From the NCBI GenBank assembly GCA_024235695.1, contig JACKLX010000005.1, positions 1-64,000 on the forward strand: a stretch of 64,000 bases of DNA, given 5' to 3'. The translations under genes and the position numbers were made by a program. Every line of letters begins with the position of its first letter. The stretch's first letter is position 1. The stretch is from Accumulibacter sp. GTDB taxonomy: Bacteria; Pseudomonadota; Gammaproteobacteria; Burkholderiales; Rhodocyclaceae. The notes beneath the pieces are model-generated. The model was not told where the DNA came from and searched no databases. It was given only the letters and a program-made list of their open reading frames with translations. This document shows positions 19,959 through 29,754 of the stretch, piece by piece.

Positions 19959-21259
19959 GAGAGCTGCTCCTCCATCGGTGCCGTGCGTTCGAGTTCGAGC
20001 GAAGCGGCGAGTTGCGCCAGGCGGGCGACGACGCCATAGGCGTAGAAGCGGTTCGGTGGCGCATCCGGGTTCTGGCACTGGTCGGGCAGCGAACAGCTGG
20101 TCTCGAAAGCCAGCGGCTCGAAGTGCATTCCCGGTGCATTGAGGCTTTCGTCACGACCGCGCCCGCCGTGCACGCGGTAGAAGCCGCCGACGACAAAGCG
20201 GTCGATCATGTACACCACCGGTTCGGCAACGCCGGCCTGCGGGCCGCTGCCGACCTGTTCATAGGTATGCACGCCCTCCTGGATGATCACCTGCGAAACA
20301 GCCATCCCTTCCTTGATCACCGACATCTTGTTGCGCTGCTTGCGATTGAGCGCGACCACCTGCGACGCGTCCTTGACCGTCATCACGCCCATACCGTAGG
20401 TTCCGGCGTCGGCCTTGACGACCACGTAAGGAGTTTCGTCGATGCCGTATTGCTGGTATTTCTCGCGGATCAGCGCCAGTACCGCGTCGACGTTGGCGGC
20501 CAGGCACTCCTCGCCCTGACGCTCGTGGAAGTTCACCGCCTCGCAGACCGAGAAGTAGGGATTGATCCGCCAGGGATCGATGCCGACCAGTCGGGCAAAA
20601 TCACCCGCCACCTGATCGTAGGCGGCAAAGTGGTTCGACTTGCGGCGCACCGCCCAGCCGGCGTGCAGTGGTGGCAGAACGAACTGCTCGTCGAGATTCT
20701 GAAGGATCGGCGGAATGCCGCTCGAGAGATCGTTGTTGAGCAGGATCGCGCAAGGCTCGAAGCCGTCCAGACCGAGCCGGTGTTGAGCACGAACCAGCGG
20801 CTCGAGCAGCAGGCGGCTGCCGTCCGGCAATTCGACCGTCGTCGGCCTGACCACCTCCGGCGACAGCGAGCCGAGGCGCACCTCGAGACCGGTCAGCCGC
20901 AGGATCGCCGCCAGCTGCGCGACGTTCTGCAGGTAGAACAGGTTGCGCGTGTGGTTCTCGGGAATCAGCAGCAGCTTGCGCGCGTCGGGGCAGATCTTGT
21001 CGATCGCCGTCATTGCCGCCTGCACGCACAGCGGCAGGAAGGTGGCGTCGAGATTGTTGAAGCCGCCGGGAAACAGGTTCATGTCGACCGGCGCCAGTTT
21101 GAAGCCGGCGTTGCGCAGATCGACCGATCCGTAGAACGGCGGCGTGTGCTCCTGCCACTGCCCGCGCAGCCAGCGTTCGATCTCGGGCAAGGCGTCGAGG
21201 AAACGGCTTTCGATCTCGAGCAGGGAGCCCTTGAGGGCGGTGGTCAGGTGCGGAACCAT
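19949..21259 (-). CDS. gshA: Glutamate-cysteine ligase, proteobacterial GshA type
   Basis: It catalyses gamma-glutamylcysteine formation, the first step of glutathione synthesis. It has 436 aa and belongs to the GshA subgroup typical of betaproteobacteria and acidithiobacilli, unlike E. coli GshA. Recognisable segments are NLFPGGFNNLD, LLIPENHTRNLFYLQN, VVKADAGTYGMGVMTVKDA and the C-terminal RFYAYGVVARLAQLAASLE. It is paired and overlapping with gshB. A methylase gene ends 4 bp upstream of it. Confidence 0.92.
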   Translation of the reverse strand: MVPHLTTALKGSLLEIESRFLDALPEIERWLRGQWQEHTPPFYGSVDLRNAGFKLAPVDMNLFPGGFNNLDATFLPLCVQAAMTAIDKICPDARKLLLIPENHTRNLFYLQNVAQLAAILRLTGLEVRLGSLSPEVVRPTTVELPDGSRLLLEPLVRAQHRLGLDGFEPCAILLNNDLSSGIPPILQNLDEQFVLPPLHAGWAVRRKSNHFAAYDQVAGDFARLVGIDPWRINPYFSVCEAVNFHERQGEECLAANVDAVLALIREKYQQYGIDETPYVVVKADAGTYGMGVMTVKDASQVVALNRKQRNKMSVIKEGMAVSQVIIQEGVHTYEQVGSGPQAGVAEPVVYMIDRFVVGGFYRVHGGRGRDESLNAPGMHFEPLAFETSCSLPDQCQNPDAPPNRFYAYGVVARLAQLAASLELERTAPMEEQLSCA

Positions 21260-21263
21260 GGGC

Positions 21264-22589
21264 TTATCTCCTCCCGGTTGCCGACGCGCGGCTCCGGCGG
21301 ATGGGCGTTGGCGAATCCTCTTGCGGTGGCCGAGGCGGTTCGGTCTGCGATCTTACACCGCCGCCGGGCAGGAAGGCGCGGAACGAACCGGGCAGCGGCG
21401 TCTGTTCCAGGCTGCGCTGGGTGAACAGGAAGCGACCGTCGCAGACGAAGCCGAGATCGGCCCAGTCGACACCGTTCAGCGCCGCCGCCAGCTCCCTGAC
21501 GTCGACCGCCGGATCGCGCGGGAAGATCGCCAGCACCGCCCCGTCGTAATTCCGGCAGGGATGCACGAAGAACGGCTGCCGCCGGCGGGTCTTGTTATTC
21601 ACGTACACCCGCGGCTGCGCCGACTGATGGTAGCCACGCCCCCAATGCCACCAGTTGGACTCGTCGAAGGGTCGAATCCGTCGTGCGATCAGGCGATCCT
21701 TGTGTGGCAACAGCACTGCTGGCGGCGGCTCGCCCGGCTCGCACCAGAGCATCCGCCGGCTGTCGCCGGTGGCCACCGTCGCCGAGCAGACGAAGCTGCG
21801 GTTACCGTAGGCCTCGCTGGCATACAGGTCGTCGGCGCCGGACACCGCGCCGACCCTGACGAAGGCGATGTCGGCGAGGTGCAGGCCGTAATCGCCGCGG
21901 GTGAACAACAGGTGACCGGCGCTTTCGACAAAATGACGTTCTGCCCACCGCAGGCGGCCGAGGCCGGCCATGCCATCGGCAACACCCTGCGCGGCGTAGC
22001 GGGTCAGGCGCGAGAAATTGTCGCGTTCGAAACGCCAGATCGCGCAATTCGGCGTCGCCTCGTCGAACAGGCGCGAGTCGCCGAGATCGACGAAATCGGT
22101 AATCGTCCCGGCGGCGTAAAGCAAGCGATTGAGCGGCACCGCCGAAGTCGCTTTCAGGAAGTCGCGCGGCGTGATGAATACCAGCTCGCCGCCCGGCGCC
22201 AGATGCCGCAAGCACTTCTCGATGAACAGCAGGTAGAGATTGGCGCGCCCGTCGAGAACGCTGCGCCGGTGGCTGGCGCGCGTCGTCGCGGCGATATCCT
22301 GGTAGCGCACGTACGGCGGGTTGCCGATGATCGTCGCGAACAGCTCACGCTCGGGAAGTTCGAAGAAATCCATCACCCGCGCGCCCGGCGGTGCGTGCCT
22401 GGCGTCGATCTCGACACCCAGGGCAAAGGGAAAATGCTGCAGGAAGGCGCCATCGCCACACGCCGGCTCGAGCACCCGCCCGCAATTGCGCACCAGCGTC
22501 AACATCAGGTCGACGATCGCCGCCGGCGTGAACACCTGTCCGAGCCCCGCGACGTCGCGCCCGCTTGCCCCTGCCCCGTTCACCGGCAT
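21264..22589 (-). CDS. Orphan N6-adenine DNA methyltransferase-like protein
   Basis: It has 441 aa. The SAM-binding motifs are LGQVFTPAAIVDLMLTLV (the X region) and VLEPACGDGAFLQHF (motif I), and the catalytic motif IV is NPPYVRYQD, the NPPY signature of N6-adenine methylases of the Taq/Eco57I group. The C-terminal half (about 220-420) resembles a target-recognition region without clear motifs, and the last 30 residues are Arg/Pro-rich and low in complexity. No nuclease gene or domain is seen, so it is a solitary methylase or a housekeeping enzyme with an uncertain substrate. It is closely linked to gshA (4-bp gap). Confidence 0.8.
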   Translation of the reverse strand: MPVNGAGASGRDVAGLGQVFTPAAIVDLMLTLVRNCGRVLEPACGDGAFLQHFPFALGVEIDARHAPPGARVMDFFELPERELFATIIGNPPYVRYQDIAATTRASHRRSVLDGRANLYLLFIEKCLRHLAPGGELVFITPRDFLKATSAVPLNRLLYAAGTITDFVDLGDSRLFDEATPNCAIWRFERDNFSRLTRYAAQGVADGMAGLGRLRWAERHFVESAGHLLFTRGDYGLHLADIAFVRVGAVSGADDLYASEAYGNRSFVCSATVATGDSRRMLWCEPGEPPPAVLLPHKDRLIARRIRPFDESNWWHWGRGYHQSAQPRVYVNNKTRRRQPFFVHPCRNYDGAVLAIFPRDPAVDVRELAAALNGVDWADLGFVCDGRFLFTQRSLEQTPLPGSFRAFLPGGGVRSQTEPPRPPQEDSPTPIRRSRASATGRR

Positions 22590-22638
22590 CGCAACCCATC
22601 CGTCAACAACGCGACGATACGCGTCGACGCGTACACCC

Positions 22639-23118
22639 TCAGCGTCCTCCCCAGGGCATCACCGGAACGGTCGAAACGCTGTTCGCCGGCGCGCCGTCGA
22701 TCAGCTTGCGACTGATCGCCAGATAGACCAGGGTGTTGTTGGCGGCGTCCCACATCCTGACGACGCGCGTCTCCTTGAACAGGATCGAGGTATCCTCGGC
22801 AAACACCGTCGCCTCCTTCGGCAGCTTCGCCGGCAGCGTGATCGGACCGGTCTGCCGGCAGGCCAGCGAAAACTGCGAGGGATCCTGCGCCAGACCGAAG
22901 GAACCGCTGACGCCGCCGGTCCTCGCCTGGCTGACGTGGCAGGTCACTCCCGGTATCTTCGGGTCGGAGAAGCTGTCGACGCAGACCTTGTGGTTCGACC
23001 CGATCAACTTCCACTCGGTGGTCACGCAGCCAACCTGTTCGGCGAACGCCGACGTGCCCAGGCAGGCCAGCAGGCCGCCCAGGACCAGCCGGCACAACGT
23101 CGGCAATCGGTAGCTCAT
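22639..23118 (-). CDS. creA: CreA family periplasmic protein
   Basis: It has 159 aa from the ATG at 23118 (MSYRLPTLCRLVLGGLLACL), with a Sec signal peptide ending near AFAEQ. The mature domain carries the CreA signatures VGCVTTEWKLIGSNHKVCVD, PKIPGVTCHVSQARTGGV and LFKETRVVRMWD, with paired cysteines. CreA proteins are small periplasmic proteins of unknown function, named after an E. coli neighbour of creBCD. Confidence 0.9.
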   Translation of the reverse strand: MSYRLPTLCRLVLGGLLACLGTSAFAEQVGCVTTEWKLIGSNHKVCVDSFSDPKIPGVTCHVSQARTGGVSGSFGLAQDPSQFSLACRQTGPITLPAKLPKEATVFAEDTSILFKETRVVRMWDAANNTLVYLAISRKLIDGAPANSVSTVPVMPWGGR

Positions 23119-23204
23119 CGGCACTTCTCCCTCCGGCACGGCCGGATCGCGGCAAGATGCCGCAAGCAGGCGTCCGCGCGGCACGGCTGGCATGGCCTTG
23201 ATCA

Positions 23205-25589
23205 TCACTCGGGGTACGCTGCCAGCGTGACGTTGCTGATCTGCCCGACCGGCGATCCACGCCGCGCGCGCTGACCAAGATGGCGGTCCTCGGAAACCAG
23301 CGTCTTGGTCCGGCTGCGCAAGCTTCCCCTGATCGTCACCCGCGGCCCCTGCACGGCGATCACCGCACGCAGGGACTCACCCTCGCGCAGACCGATGATC
23401 TGGACGCCCTTGCCGCTGCTCAGGCGCTTCATCTGCTCGAGCGGAAAGACCAGCAGGCGGCCGTCTTCGGACAGCGCGGCGAGATGATCGTGCCCGGCGA
23501 GCCGTTGCAGCGGCAGGATGGTCGCGCCGTCCTCGACGCTGACAAAGGCCTTGCCGGCCTTCTGCCGCGACAGCAGATCGCCGTAGCTGCAGATGAAGCC
23601 GTAGCCCGAGCTCTTGGCGACCAGCAGCTGCTCCTCGGGCCGTCCGGCCAGCACGTGCGCGATCCTGCCGGCGCCGAGTTCGACGAAGGAGGAAAGCGGC
23701 GCACCCATGCCGCGGCCGTCGGGCAGGCTGGCGACGGCGACGGTGAACGCCCTCCCCTCGGTCGAGACGATCACCAGCGAATCGACCGAACGGCACTCCT
23801 GCGCCGAACCGGCGCGGTCGCCGTCCTTGAAGACGACTCCCGAGAGGTCCAGACCGTGACCCTGCCGGACGCGCGCCCAGCCCTTCTCGGAAATGATCAC
23901 GGTGACCGCTTCGTCGGCGACGGCCGCGACTTCAGAGCGCGAAGCGGTCGCTGCCGTCTCGATGATCGTCCGCCGCGGGTCGCCGTGCTTCTCGGCATCG
24001 GCGCGGATTTCGCGGATCACCTGCCGGCGCAGCAGCAGGTCGCTGCCGAGCAGCTTGAGCAGCCCCTCGCGCTCGCCGCGCAGCTTTTCCAGCTCCTGCT
24101 CGATGCGGATTCCCTCGAGCCGCGCCAACTGGCGCAGGCGGATCTCGAGGATGTCCTCGGCCTGGCGGTCGGACAACGCGAAGCGGGCGATCAGCGCCGC
24201 TTTCGGTTCGTCCGACTGGCGGATGATGCGGATCACTTCGTCGATGTTCAGGAAGACGATGTGCCGGCCTTCGAGGATGTGGATGCGGTCGTCGGCCTTC
24301 TGCAGGCGAAAAGCGGTGCGGCGGTGCACCGTCCTGATCCGGAAGACGCACCACTCGCCGACCAGGTCGGCGAGCGATTTCTGGCACGGCCGGCCGTCGA
24401 TGCCGACTGCCACCAGATTGATCGGCGCCGAGGTCTCGAGGCTGGTATGCGCCAGCAGCAGCGCCACGAACTCGTTGCGGTCGATCCGCGAACTGCTAGG
24501 CTCGAAGACCAGCCGGACGTCGTCGTCCTTGCCGGACTCGTCGCGCGCGCGGTCGAGTTGCGACGACATCAGCGCCTTGAGCTGCGCCGCCGACTGTTCG
24601 ATCGCCTTCTTGCCCGGACGCGGCTGCGGATTCAGCAGGGCGCCGATCTCCGACAGCACCCGGGCCGATGAAACGCCCGGCGGCAACTCGCTGAACACCA
24701 CCTGCCAGGCGCCGCGCGCCATTTCCTCGATTTCGTAGCGTGCCCGCACGCGCAGGCTGCCACGGCCACCGCGGTAGGCGGCAGCGATCTCGGCCGGCGA
24801 CGAGATGATCTGGCCACCACCGGGGTAGTCCGGCCCGGGAACGTGTTCGAGCAGCTCGTCGACACCGGCTTCGGGGTGCTCGATCTTGTGGATCGCTGCG
24901 GCGGCCACCTCGCGCAGGTTGTGCGCCGGAATCTCGGTGGCCATGCCGACGGCAATTCCCGAGGCGCCGTTGAGCAGCACGAAAGGCAGGCGCGCCGGCA
25001 GAAAGGCGGGTTCTTCGAAGGAACCGTCGTAGTTCGGCAGGAAGTCAACGGTGCCTTCGGCGAGTTCGCCGAGCAGCAGTTCGGCGATCGGCGTCAGCCG
25101 CGCTTCGGTGTAGCGCATCGCCGCCGCGTTGTCGCCGTCGCGCGAGCCGAAATTGCCCTGGCCATCGACCAGCGGGTAGCGCAGCATGAACGGCTGCGCT
25201 ACCCGCACCATCGCGTCGTAAGCCGAGGTGTCGCCGTGCGGGTGGTACTTGCCGATCACGTCGCCGACGACGCGCGCCGACTTGACCGGCTTGGCGGTCG
25301 CCGACAGGCCGAGTTCGCGCATCGCGAACAGCACCCGCCGCTGCACCGGCTTCAATCCGTCCTTGACATCGGGCAGCGCGCGGCCCTTGACGACGGCGAT
25401 CGCGTACTCGAGATAGTCACGCGCCGCCGAATCGTGCAGCAGGATGCTGTCGCCGTCGTCACCATCGCCGCCGTCATCGGCCAGCACCGCGGCAGCCGGC
25501 GGCGCTGGCGGCGCTGGCGGTGCGGCCGCTGGTCCTTGCGCCACCGGCAGGTCGGCAAACAGGTCTGGCGTCGAGTCGTCCTTGCTCAC
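23205..25589 (-). CDS. parC: DNA topoisomerase IV subunit A
   Basis: Type IIA topoisomerase breaking-rejoining subunit that decatenates daughter chromosomes. It has 794 aa, with catalytic Tyr160 in [11 protein letters not shown]. The quinolone-determining loop reads [12 protein letters not shown], so the positions equivalent to E. coli Ser80 and Glu84 are Thr121 and Asp125, both conservative. An N-terminal extension of about 45 residues is unusually rich in Ala, Pro, Gly and Asp ([12 protein letters not shown] then [10 protein letters not shown]). The C-terminal beta-pinwheel half covers roughly residues 530-770. It follows parE by 42 bp. Confidence 0.96.
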   Translation of the reverse strand: MSKDDSTPDLFADLPVAQGPAAAPPAPPAPPAAAVLADDGGDGDDGDSILLHDSAARDYLEYAIAVVKGRALPDVKDGLKPVQRRVLFAMRELGLSATAKPVKSARVVGDVIGKYHPHGDTSAYDAMVRVAQPFMLRYPLVDGQGNFGSRDGDNAAAMRYTEARLTPIAELLLGELAEGTVDFLPNYDGSFEEPAFLPARLPFVLLNGASGIAVGMATEIPAHNLREVAAAAIHKIEHPEAGVDELLEHVPGPDYPGGGQIISSPAEIAAAYRGGRGSLRVRARYEIEEMARGAWQVVFSELPPGVSSARVLSEIGALLNPQPRPGKKAIEQSAAQLKALMSSQLDRARDESGKDDDVRLVFEPSSSRIDRNEFVALLLAHTSLETSAPINLVAVGIDGRPCQKSLADLVGEWCVFRIRTVHRRTAFRLQKADDRIHILEGRHIVFLNIDEVIRIIRQSDEPKAALIARFALSDRQAEDILEIRLRQLARLEGIRIEQELEKLRGEREGLLKLLGSDLLLRRQVIREIRADAEKHGDPRRTIIETAATASRSEVAAVADEAVTVIISEKGWARVRQGHGLDLSGVVFKDGDRAGSAQECRSVDSLVIVSTEGRAFTVAVASLPDGRGMGAPLSSFVELGAGRIAHVLAGRPEEQLLVAKSSGYGFICSYGDLLSRQKAGKAFVSVEDGATILPLQRLAGHDHLAALSEDGRLLVFPLEQMKRLSSGKGVQIIGLREGESLRAVIAVQGPRVTIRGSLRSRTKTLVSEDRHLGQRARRGSPVGQISNVTLAAYPE

Positions 25590-25631
25590 GTTCAGCTCAC
25601 CCTCAGAATTTCAGCGCCGATCAGCGCACTC

Positions 25632-27581
25632 CTAGATTTCGGCACCGATCAGCGCGCCGTTGTCTTCCATCCACGCCCGCCGTCCGGCCGACTCGCTCTT
25701 GCCCATCAGCATCTGCATCACCGGCCGCGCCACCTCGGTACCCGGCATGCGGATGCGCATCAGACGGCGTGTATCGGGCGACATCGTCGTCTCCCAGAGC
25801 TGTTCGGGATTCATTTCGCCGAGCCCCTTGAAACGCGAGATGGCGATTGCTTCGGGCTTGACGCCCTCGAGCCGCAGGCGATCAAGCCATGCCTCGCGCT
25901 CGTCGCCGTCGAGCGCGTACAGCTTGCGCGGCGGCCGGTTCTTGCCCTGGCCGGGGACGTCGAGCCGATACAGCGGCGGCTGCGCGAAGTAGAGATGGCC
26001 GGCGGTGATCAGTTTCGGAAAATGCCGGTAGAAGAGCGTGCACAACAGGACGCGGATGTGCGAGCCGTCGACGTCGGCGTCGGTCATGATCACCACCTTG
26101 CCGTAGCGCAGGTTGGCCAGCACGGCGTCGGCCGCGCTCGCCGGATGAGGGTCGATACCGAGTGCGACGGCGATGTCGTGCACCTCGCGATTGGCGAACA
26201 GGCTGCCGGCGTCGACCTCCCAGGTATTCAGGACCTTGCCGCGCAAGGGCAGGATCGCCTGCAGCTCCTTGTCGCGACCGGATTTCGCCGAGCCGCCGGC
26301 GGAGTCGCCCTCGACCAGGAAAATCTCGTTGCGGCGGGTGTCCTCGCTCTGGCAATCGGAGAGCTTGCCAGGCAGGATCGCCACCCCCGACTGCTTGCGC
26401 TTCTCGACCTTCTGGCCGGCACGGGCGCGCGCCTGCGCCGCGCGGATCGCCAGGTCGGTGATCTTCCTGGCCGCCTCGGGATGCTCGTTAAGCCACAGTT
26501 CGAGCGGGTCGCGCAGCATCCGTGCGACCAGCGCGACGGCGTCGCGCGAGTTCAGGCGCTCCTTGGTCTGCCCCTGAAACGAGGGATCGAGCATGCGCAC
26601 CGCGAGGACGAAGCTGGCGCGCGAGAAGACGTCCTCGGCGGCGAGCTTGATTCCCTTGGGCAGCAACGCGTGATGATCGGCAAAACTCTTCACCGCGTCG
26701 AGTACCGCCTGCCGCAGACCGGCTTCGTGCGTGCCGCCGGCGGGCGTCGGAATCAGGTTGACGTAGGATTCGCGCGCCAGGGCGCCGTCGGCCGTCCAGC
26801 AGATCGCCCAGGCGGCGCCGGAGCCGGCGGGGAAGTTCTCGTCGCCCTTGCGGGCATACTTCTCGCTGCTGAACACCGGCGCCACCATCTCGCCGTCGAT
26901 CTGCTCGCTGAGGTACTGCAACATGCCGTTGGCAAAGCACCACTCGCACCTCGCGCCGCCCTCGACCTGCAGCGACACCTGCAGGCCGGGCAGCAGCAGC
27001 GCCTTGCTGCGCAGCAGTCGTTCGAGCGGCGCCTGCGGGATCAGCGGCGAATCGAAGAAGGCCGCGTCGGGCCAGGCGCGCAGCCGGGTGCCGCTGCTCT
27101 TCTTCGGCGCATCGCCAAGCTTCTGCAGCGGCTCGACGACGGCACCGCCGGCGAAGACCAGGCGATGTCGCGCACCCTCCCGGACCACCTCGACCTCGAG
27201 CCGGGTCGACAGCGCGTTGGTCACCGAAACGCCGACGCCGTGCAGGCCACCCGAGAAGCGGTAGGCCGATTCGCGATCGTCCTTGTTGAACTTGCCGCCG
27301 GCGTGCAGCCGGGTGAACACCACTTCGACCGTCGGCACGCCTTCAAGCGGGTGGATCTCGACCGGAATGCCGCGGCCGTCGTCCTCGACGCTGACCGAAT
27401 GGTCGCCGTGCAGCGTCACCGCGATGCGCTTGCAGAAACCACCGAGCGCCTCGTCGGCAGCGTTGTCGATCGCTTCCTGGATGATGTGCAGCGGGCAATC
27501 GGTACGCGTGTACATCCCGGGACGATGGCGCACCGGTTCCAGCCCCTTGAGGACAGCGATCGATTCTGCGGTGTAGCTCAT
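25632..27581 (-). CDS. parE: DNA topoisomerase IV subunit B
   Basis: ATPase subunit of topoisomerase IV. The start at 27581 (MSYTAESIAVLKGLEPVRHR) gives 649 aa. The GHKL motifs EAIDNAADEALGGFCKR, EDDGRGIPVEIHP and GGLHGVGVSVTNALS are present, as are the Toprim metal-binding EGDSAGGSAKSGRD and MTDADVDGSHIRVLL and the C-terminal FKGLGEMNPEQLWETTM. It is the first gene of a parE-parC pair; upstream lies a 1.2-kb gene-poor stretch. Confidence 0.96.
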   Translation of the reverse strand: MSYTAESIAVLKGLEPVRHRPGMYTRTDCPLHIIQEAIDNAADEALGGFCKRIAVTLHGDHSVSVEDDGRGIPVEIHPLEGVPTVEVVFTRLHAGGKFNKDDRESAYRFSGGLHGVGVSVTNALSTRLEVEVVREGARHRLVFAGGAVVEPLQKLGDAPKKSSGTRLRAWPDAAFFDSPLIPQAPLERLLRSKALLLPGLQVSLQVEGGARCEWCFANGMLQYLSEQIDGEMVAPVFSSEKYARKGDENFPAGSGAAWAICWTADGALARESYVNLIPTPAGGTHEAGLRQAVLDAVKSFADHHALLPKGIKLAAEDVFSRASFVLAVRMLDPSFQGQTKERLNSRDAVALVARMLRDPLELWLNEHPEAARKITDLAIRAAQARARAGQKVEKRKQSGVAILPGKLSDCQSEDTRRNEIFLVEGDSAGGSAKSGRDKELQAILPLRGKVLNTWEVDAGSLFANREVHDIAVALGIDPHPASAADAVLANLRYGKVVIMTDADVDGSHIRVLLCTLFYRHFPKLITAGHLYFAQPPLYRLDVPGQGKNRPPRKLYALDGDEREAWLDRLRLEGVKPEAIAISRFKGLGEMNPEQLWETTMSPDTRRLMRIRMPGTEVARPVMQMLMGKSESAGRRAWMEDNGALIGAEI

Positions 27582-27892
27582 TTGCGCTGATTTCTCCAGC
27601 AGGCCGCCCCGGCACGCTGCGCGCAGGCGGTGAGGGAACTTGTCCGGGTTGTTGCACGACGGCCGGTTGCATGGCAACGGGCTGCTTGGCCGACATCGGC
27701 GGCAGCCTGCCGCATCGACCGACCGGGCCAAATACAGGTACCTCGGAAGAGACCCTGGCGCTTTGGCGTATCGCGGTGCGCAGTGTACTACCTTACTGCC
27801 CGCTACCGAACATGGGCGAAACGATCGCCACGGCGGCTGACCGCCTGCTCCGGGGTGTCCAGAGAACTCCGGACCGGTCGGCCGCCGCGAGG

Positions 27893-27920
27893 CCGGCGAC
27901 GGCCGATCTGCCGTCGCCGG
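27893..27920. repeat. Perfect 11-bp GC-rich inverted repeat
   Basis: CCGGCGACGGC and GCCGTCGCCGG flank a 6-nt loop (CGATCT). The stem is all GC except one pair. No T tract follows on either strand, so a simple intrinsic terminator is unlikely. It could be a rho-associated or extragenic palindrome. Confidence 0.6.
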
Positions 27921-28540
27921 AGCAAGGGATGGCGCGGCCAGGCGTCAAATGGCCGGTCCAGCTCACCTGGCGAAGCGCCTGCGCAGCCGCCAGGACCATG
28001 GTTGATTTCGCTGCCGATTACGCGCCTGGCACACCGCGCGAATCCGGCGTTCGCCGACAGCCGCAGCCGAAGGTCGCAATGCCGGCAAGGCGGTGTGATT
28101 ATACTGAGATTAATCCGAGAACCGCTGCCGGCAATAATCCATTGACCGCCAGCATGATAAGGTCTGGCCAGGCGCTGTTAATGGCGAGAAAATTCGAGCC
28201 GAGAACGCTTCTCATAATCGATCTGCGCCATTGAGAAGCGCCACCGTTTCTCGTGCCGAGACGATCCCGCTTGTTGCCTCGGTTACTCATCCAGAGTCGA
28301 CCGCGGGATTCAGCTTCGCGACCAGGCAAGAAGCGCTCTTCGCTTCTGATCGCTGGCCTTTGCGAATCCCCGCGCGGGCGGCCTTCTCCGCCTTGCCTGA
28401 CCTCGCTCCCCGGTCAGAACGGCGGCGACGCCGCGCTGCTTCAGGGACGCCGTCGATTTGTGGCGAGCACCGCTGCTGCCACGCCGCATGAGTGGTGCAA
28501 TGAACACACTTTCCGAAAGCCCGGCTTAGTCCAAACGGAC

Positions 28541-28560
28541 TATTGCCGAAGGCTGCAACC
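28541..28560 (+). promoter_or_regulatory. TATTGYCGA motif, copy 1
   Basis: TATTGCCGAAGGCTGCAACC, 246 bp before the first PEP-CTERM start. It shares TATTG(C/T)CGA and a following GGC with copies at 28685 and 37246, all upstream of PEP-CTERM genes. Role unknown; a regulator site is one possibility. Confidence 0.3.
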
Positions 28561-28684
28561 GGAGTCTTCGCTTGCTTCCGACCCGACTCCGGGTGGCAGA
28601 TCTGCGCCATATTCCTTTTATATTAGCCGCATGCCTCATGATTCCGCCAAACAGGCCGAAGGACCCGCCATGGTCCGAAATAGC

Positions 28685-28703
28685 TATTGTCGAAGGCAAG
28701 CCC
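28685..28703 (+). promoter_or_regulatory. TATTGYCGA motif, copy 2
   Basis: TATTGTCGAAGGCAAGCCC, 103 bp before the first PEP-CTERM start. Nine of the first nine positions match copy 1 allowing C/T at position 6, and GAAGGC is shared. Confidence 0.3.
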
Positions 28704-28805
28704 GGCGAGTAGTTTGGCAAGCGTGGAAAAGCGCAACAAGAAAGCATTTTCCCGAACCGGTCGGAACATCCATTCACTCTTGGAAATAATGAAAGGAATC
28801 ACATC

Positions 28806-29480
28806 ATGGAAATCAGGTTCATGGTCAGGAGCCTCGCGGCAGTCGCGGTTTCCGCAGCCTTCGCTGCGCCGGCGCTGGCCGACACCGTTCAGCTCAACAG
28901 CTGGACGTTCGGCGGGCCATCTTCAGTCAGCGTCGGCACTCCCAATTACAGCGGGGGTGCCGGCAAGTTCTCCGGATTTCTGAACAGCAACGCCTTCGAG
29001 ACTTTTTGTGCCGAGCTTACGCAAACGTTCAATCTCGGCGTTACGTACAACAACTACTCGGTCGTGAATGCAGTCACCGCGTGGGGCTCAGCCAGGTCCA
29101 CGGCCCTCGACAAGGTTCTGTCTTTTGTTGCCAGCGCTCCTGGTACTTGGCTGTACAGCCCGGACACTTCCGCCGCTGTCCAGTCGGCGGTGTGGGAAGT
29201 TCTCAACGAGACGGGTTCGAGCTACGACTTCACCACCGGATCGTTCAAGGCGAGCAGCTCGGGAACGACCCAGACGGCGCTGACGGCTCTCAACAACAGC
29301 TTGTGGGGAAGCCTCGCAACCCAGGCGATCACGGTCCACGCGGACAAACTGTTCTCCGAAGATCACCAGGACTTTCTCGTCATCACCGCGGTGCCGGAGC
29401 CCGAAACCTATGCCATGCTGCTGGCGGGGCTGGGAATTGTCGGCGCTGTCGGTCGCCGTCGCAGGTCCGCAAGCGCGTGA
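28806..29480 (+). CDS. PEP-CTERM sorting domain protein 1
   Basis: It has 224 aa, with an N-terminal signal peptide (FMVRSLAAVAVSAAFAAPAL, cleavage near ALAD) and a C-terminal exosortase signal: VPEPETYAM, hydrophobic LLAGLGIVGAVG, then RRRR. The mature domain is Ser/Thr/Asn-rich, with a single Cys in the motif FETFCAELTQTFN. It is presumably exported, cut by an exosortase and released or attached to extracellular polymer. An AAAGGA ribosome-binding site lies just before the ATG at 28806; a second in-frame ATG is at 28821. No exosortase gene is in the window. Confidence 0.9.
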   Translation: MEIRFMVRSLAAVAVSAAFAAPALADTVQLNSWTFGGPSSVSVGTPNYSGGAGKFSGFLNSNAFETFCAELTQTFNLGVTYNNYSVVNAVTAWGSARSTALDKVLSFVASAPGTWLYSPDTSAAVQSAVWEVLNETGSSYDFTTGSFKASSSGTTQTALTALNNSLWGSLATQAITVHADKLFSEDHQDFLVITAVPEPETYAMLLAGLGIVGAVGRRRRSASA

Positions 29481-29754
29481 TCACGGGCAGCCGCTCGGCC
29501 GCGGGCTCTGGCGTCGAAGACGGCGGCCAGCTCGTGTCCGGGCGCTGTGGCGAGGCCGTCAGCGAGTGCGTGACAGCAGGGACCAGCGCCAGCCGGACTG
29601 AAAACCCTGGCACGCTCGCCAACGCGTCGGCCGGTGTGCCGACCGCCGCTGGGGAAAACCGGCGCACCTGGCCGGGCAAGGAGCGCGCAGTGATTCGCGG
29701 TGATTGCCTGCAGGCGGCTTTTCTCGCCGCGCTGCGGCGCGTCGAGCCGCTGCC
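29481..29754. other. Short non-coding gap after PEP-CTERM gene 1
   Basis: No gene, clear terminator or repeat was recognised. The genes on both sides converge on it. Confidence 0.4.

Larger units (their letters stand above)
27582..28805. other. Gene-poor stretch of 1.2 kb between parE and a PEP-CTERM gene
   Basis: No protein family could be recognised in any frame. An open frame of 187 codons at 27671-28234 has no recognisable domain and no clear ribosome-binding site. The part from about 28090 onward is visibly richer in A and T than the genes around it. The stretch holds a perfect 11-bp inverted repeat (27893-27920), and the TATTGYCGA motif listed separately occurs twice on the plus strand near the downstream gene, with a related copy on the minus strand at 28136-28124. 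Confidence 0.5.

Noticed and set aside
24843-27590. Open frame of 915 codons antisense to parC/parE
   Set aside because: Opposite strand of two highly conserved genes; composition is that of a GC-driven shadow.
27671-28234. 187-codon frame in the gene-poor stretch
   Set aside because: No recognisable domain, weak start region and Arg/Pro/Ala composition like a shadow frame; kept only as a note in the region entry.
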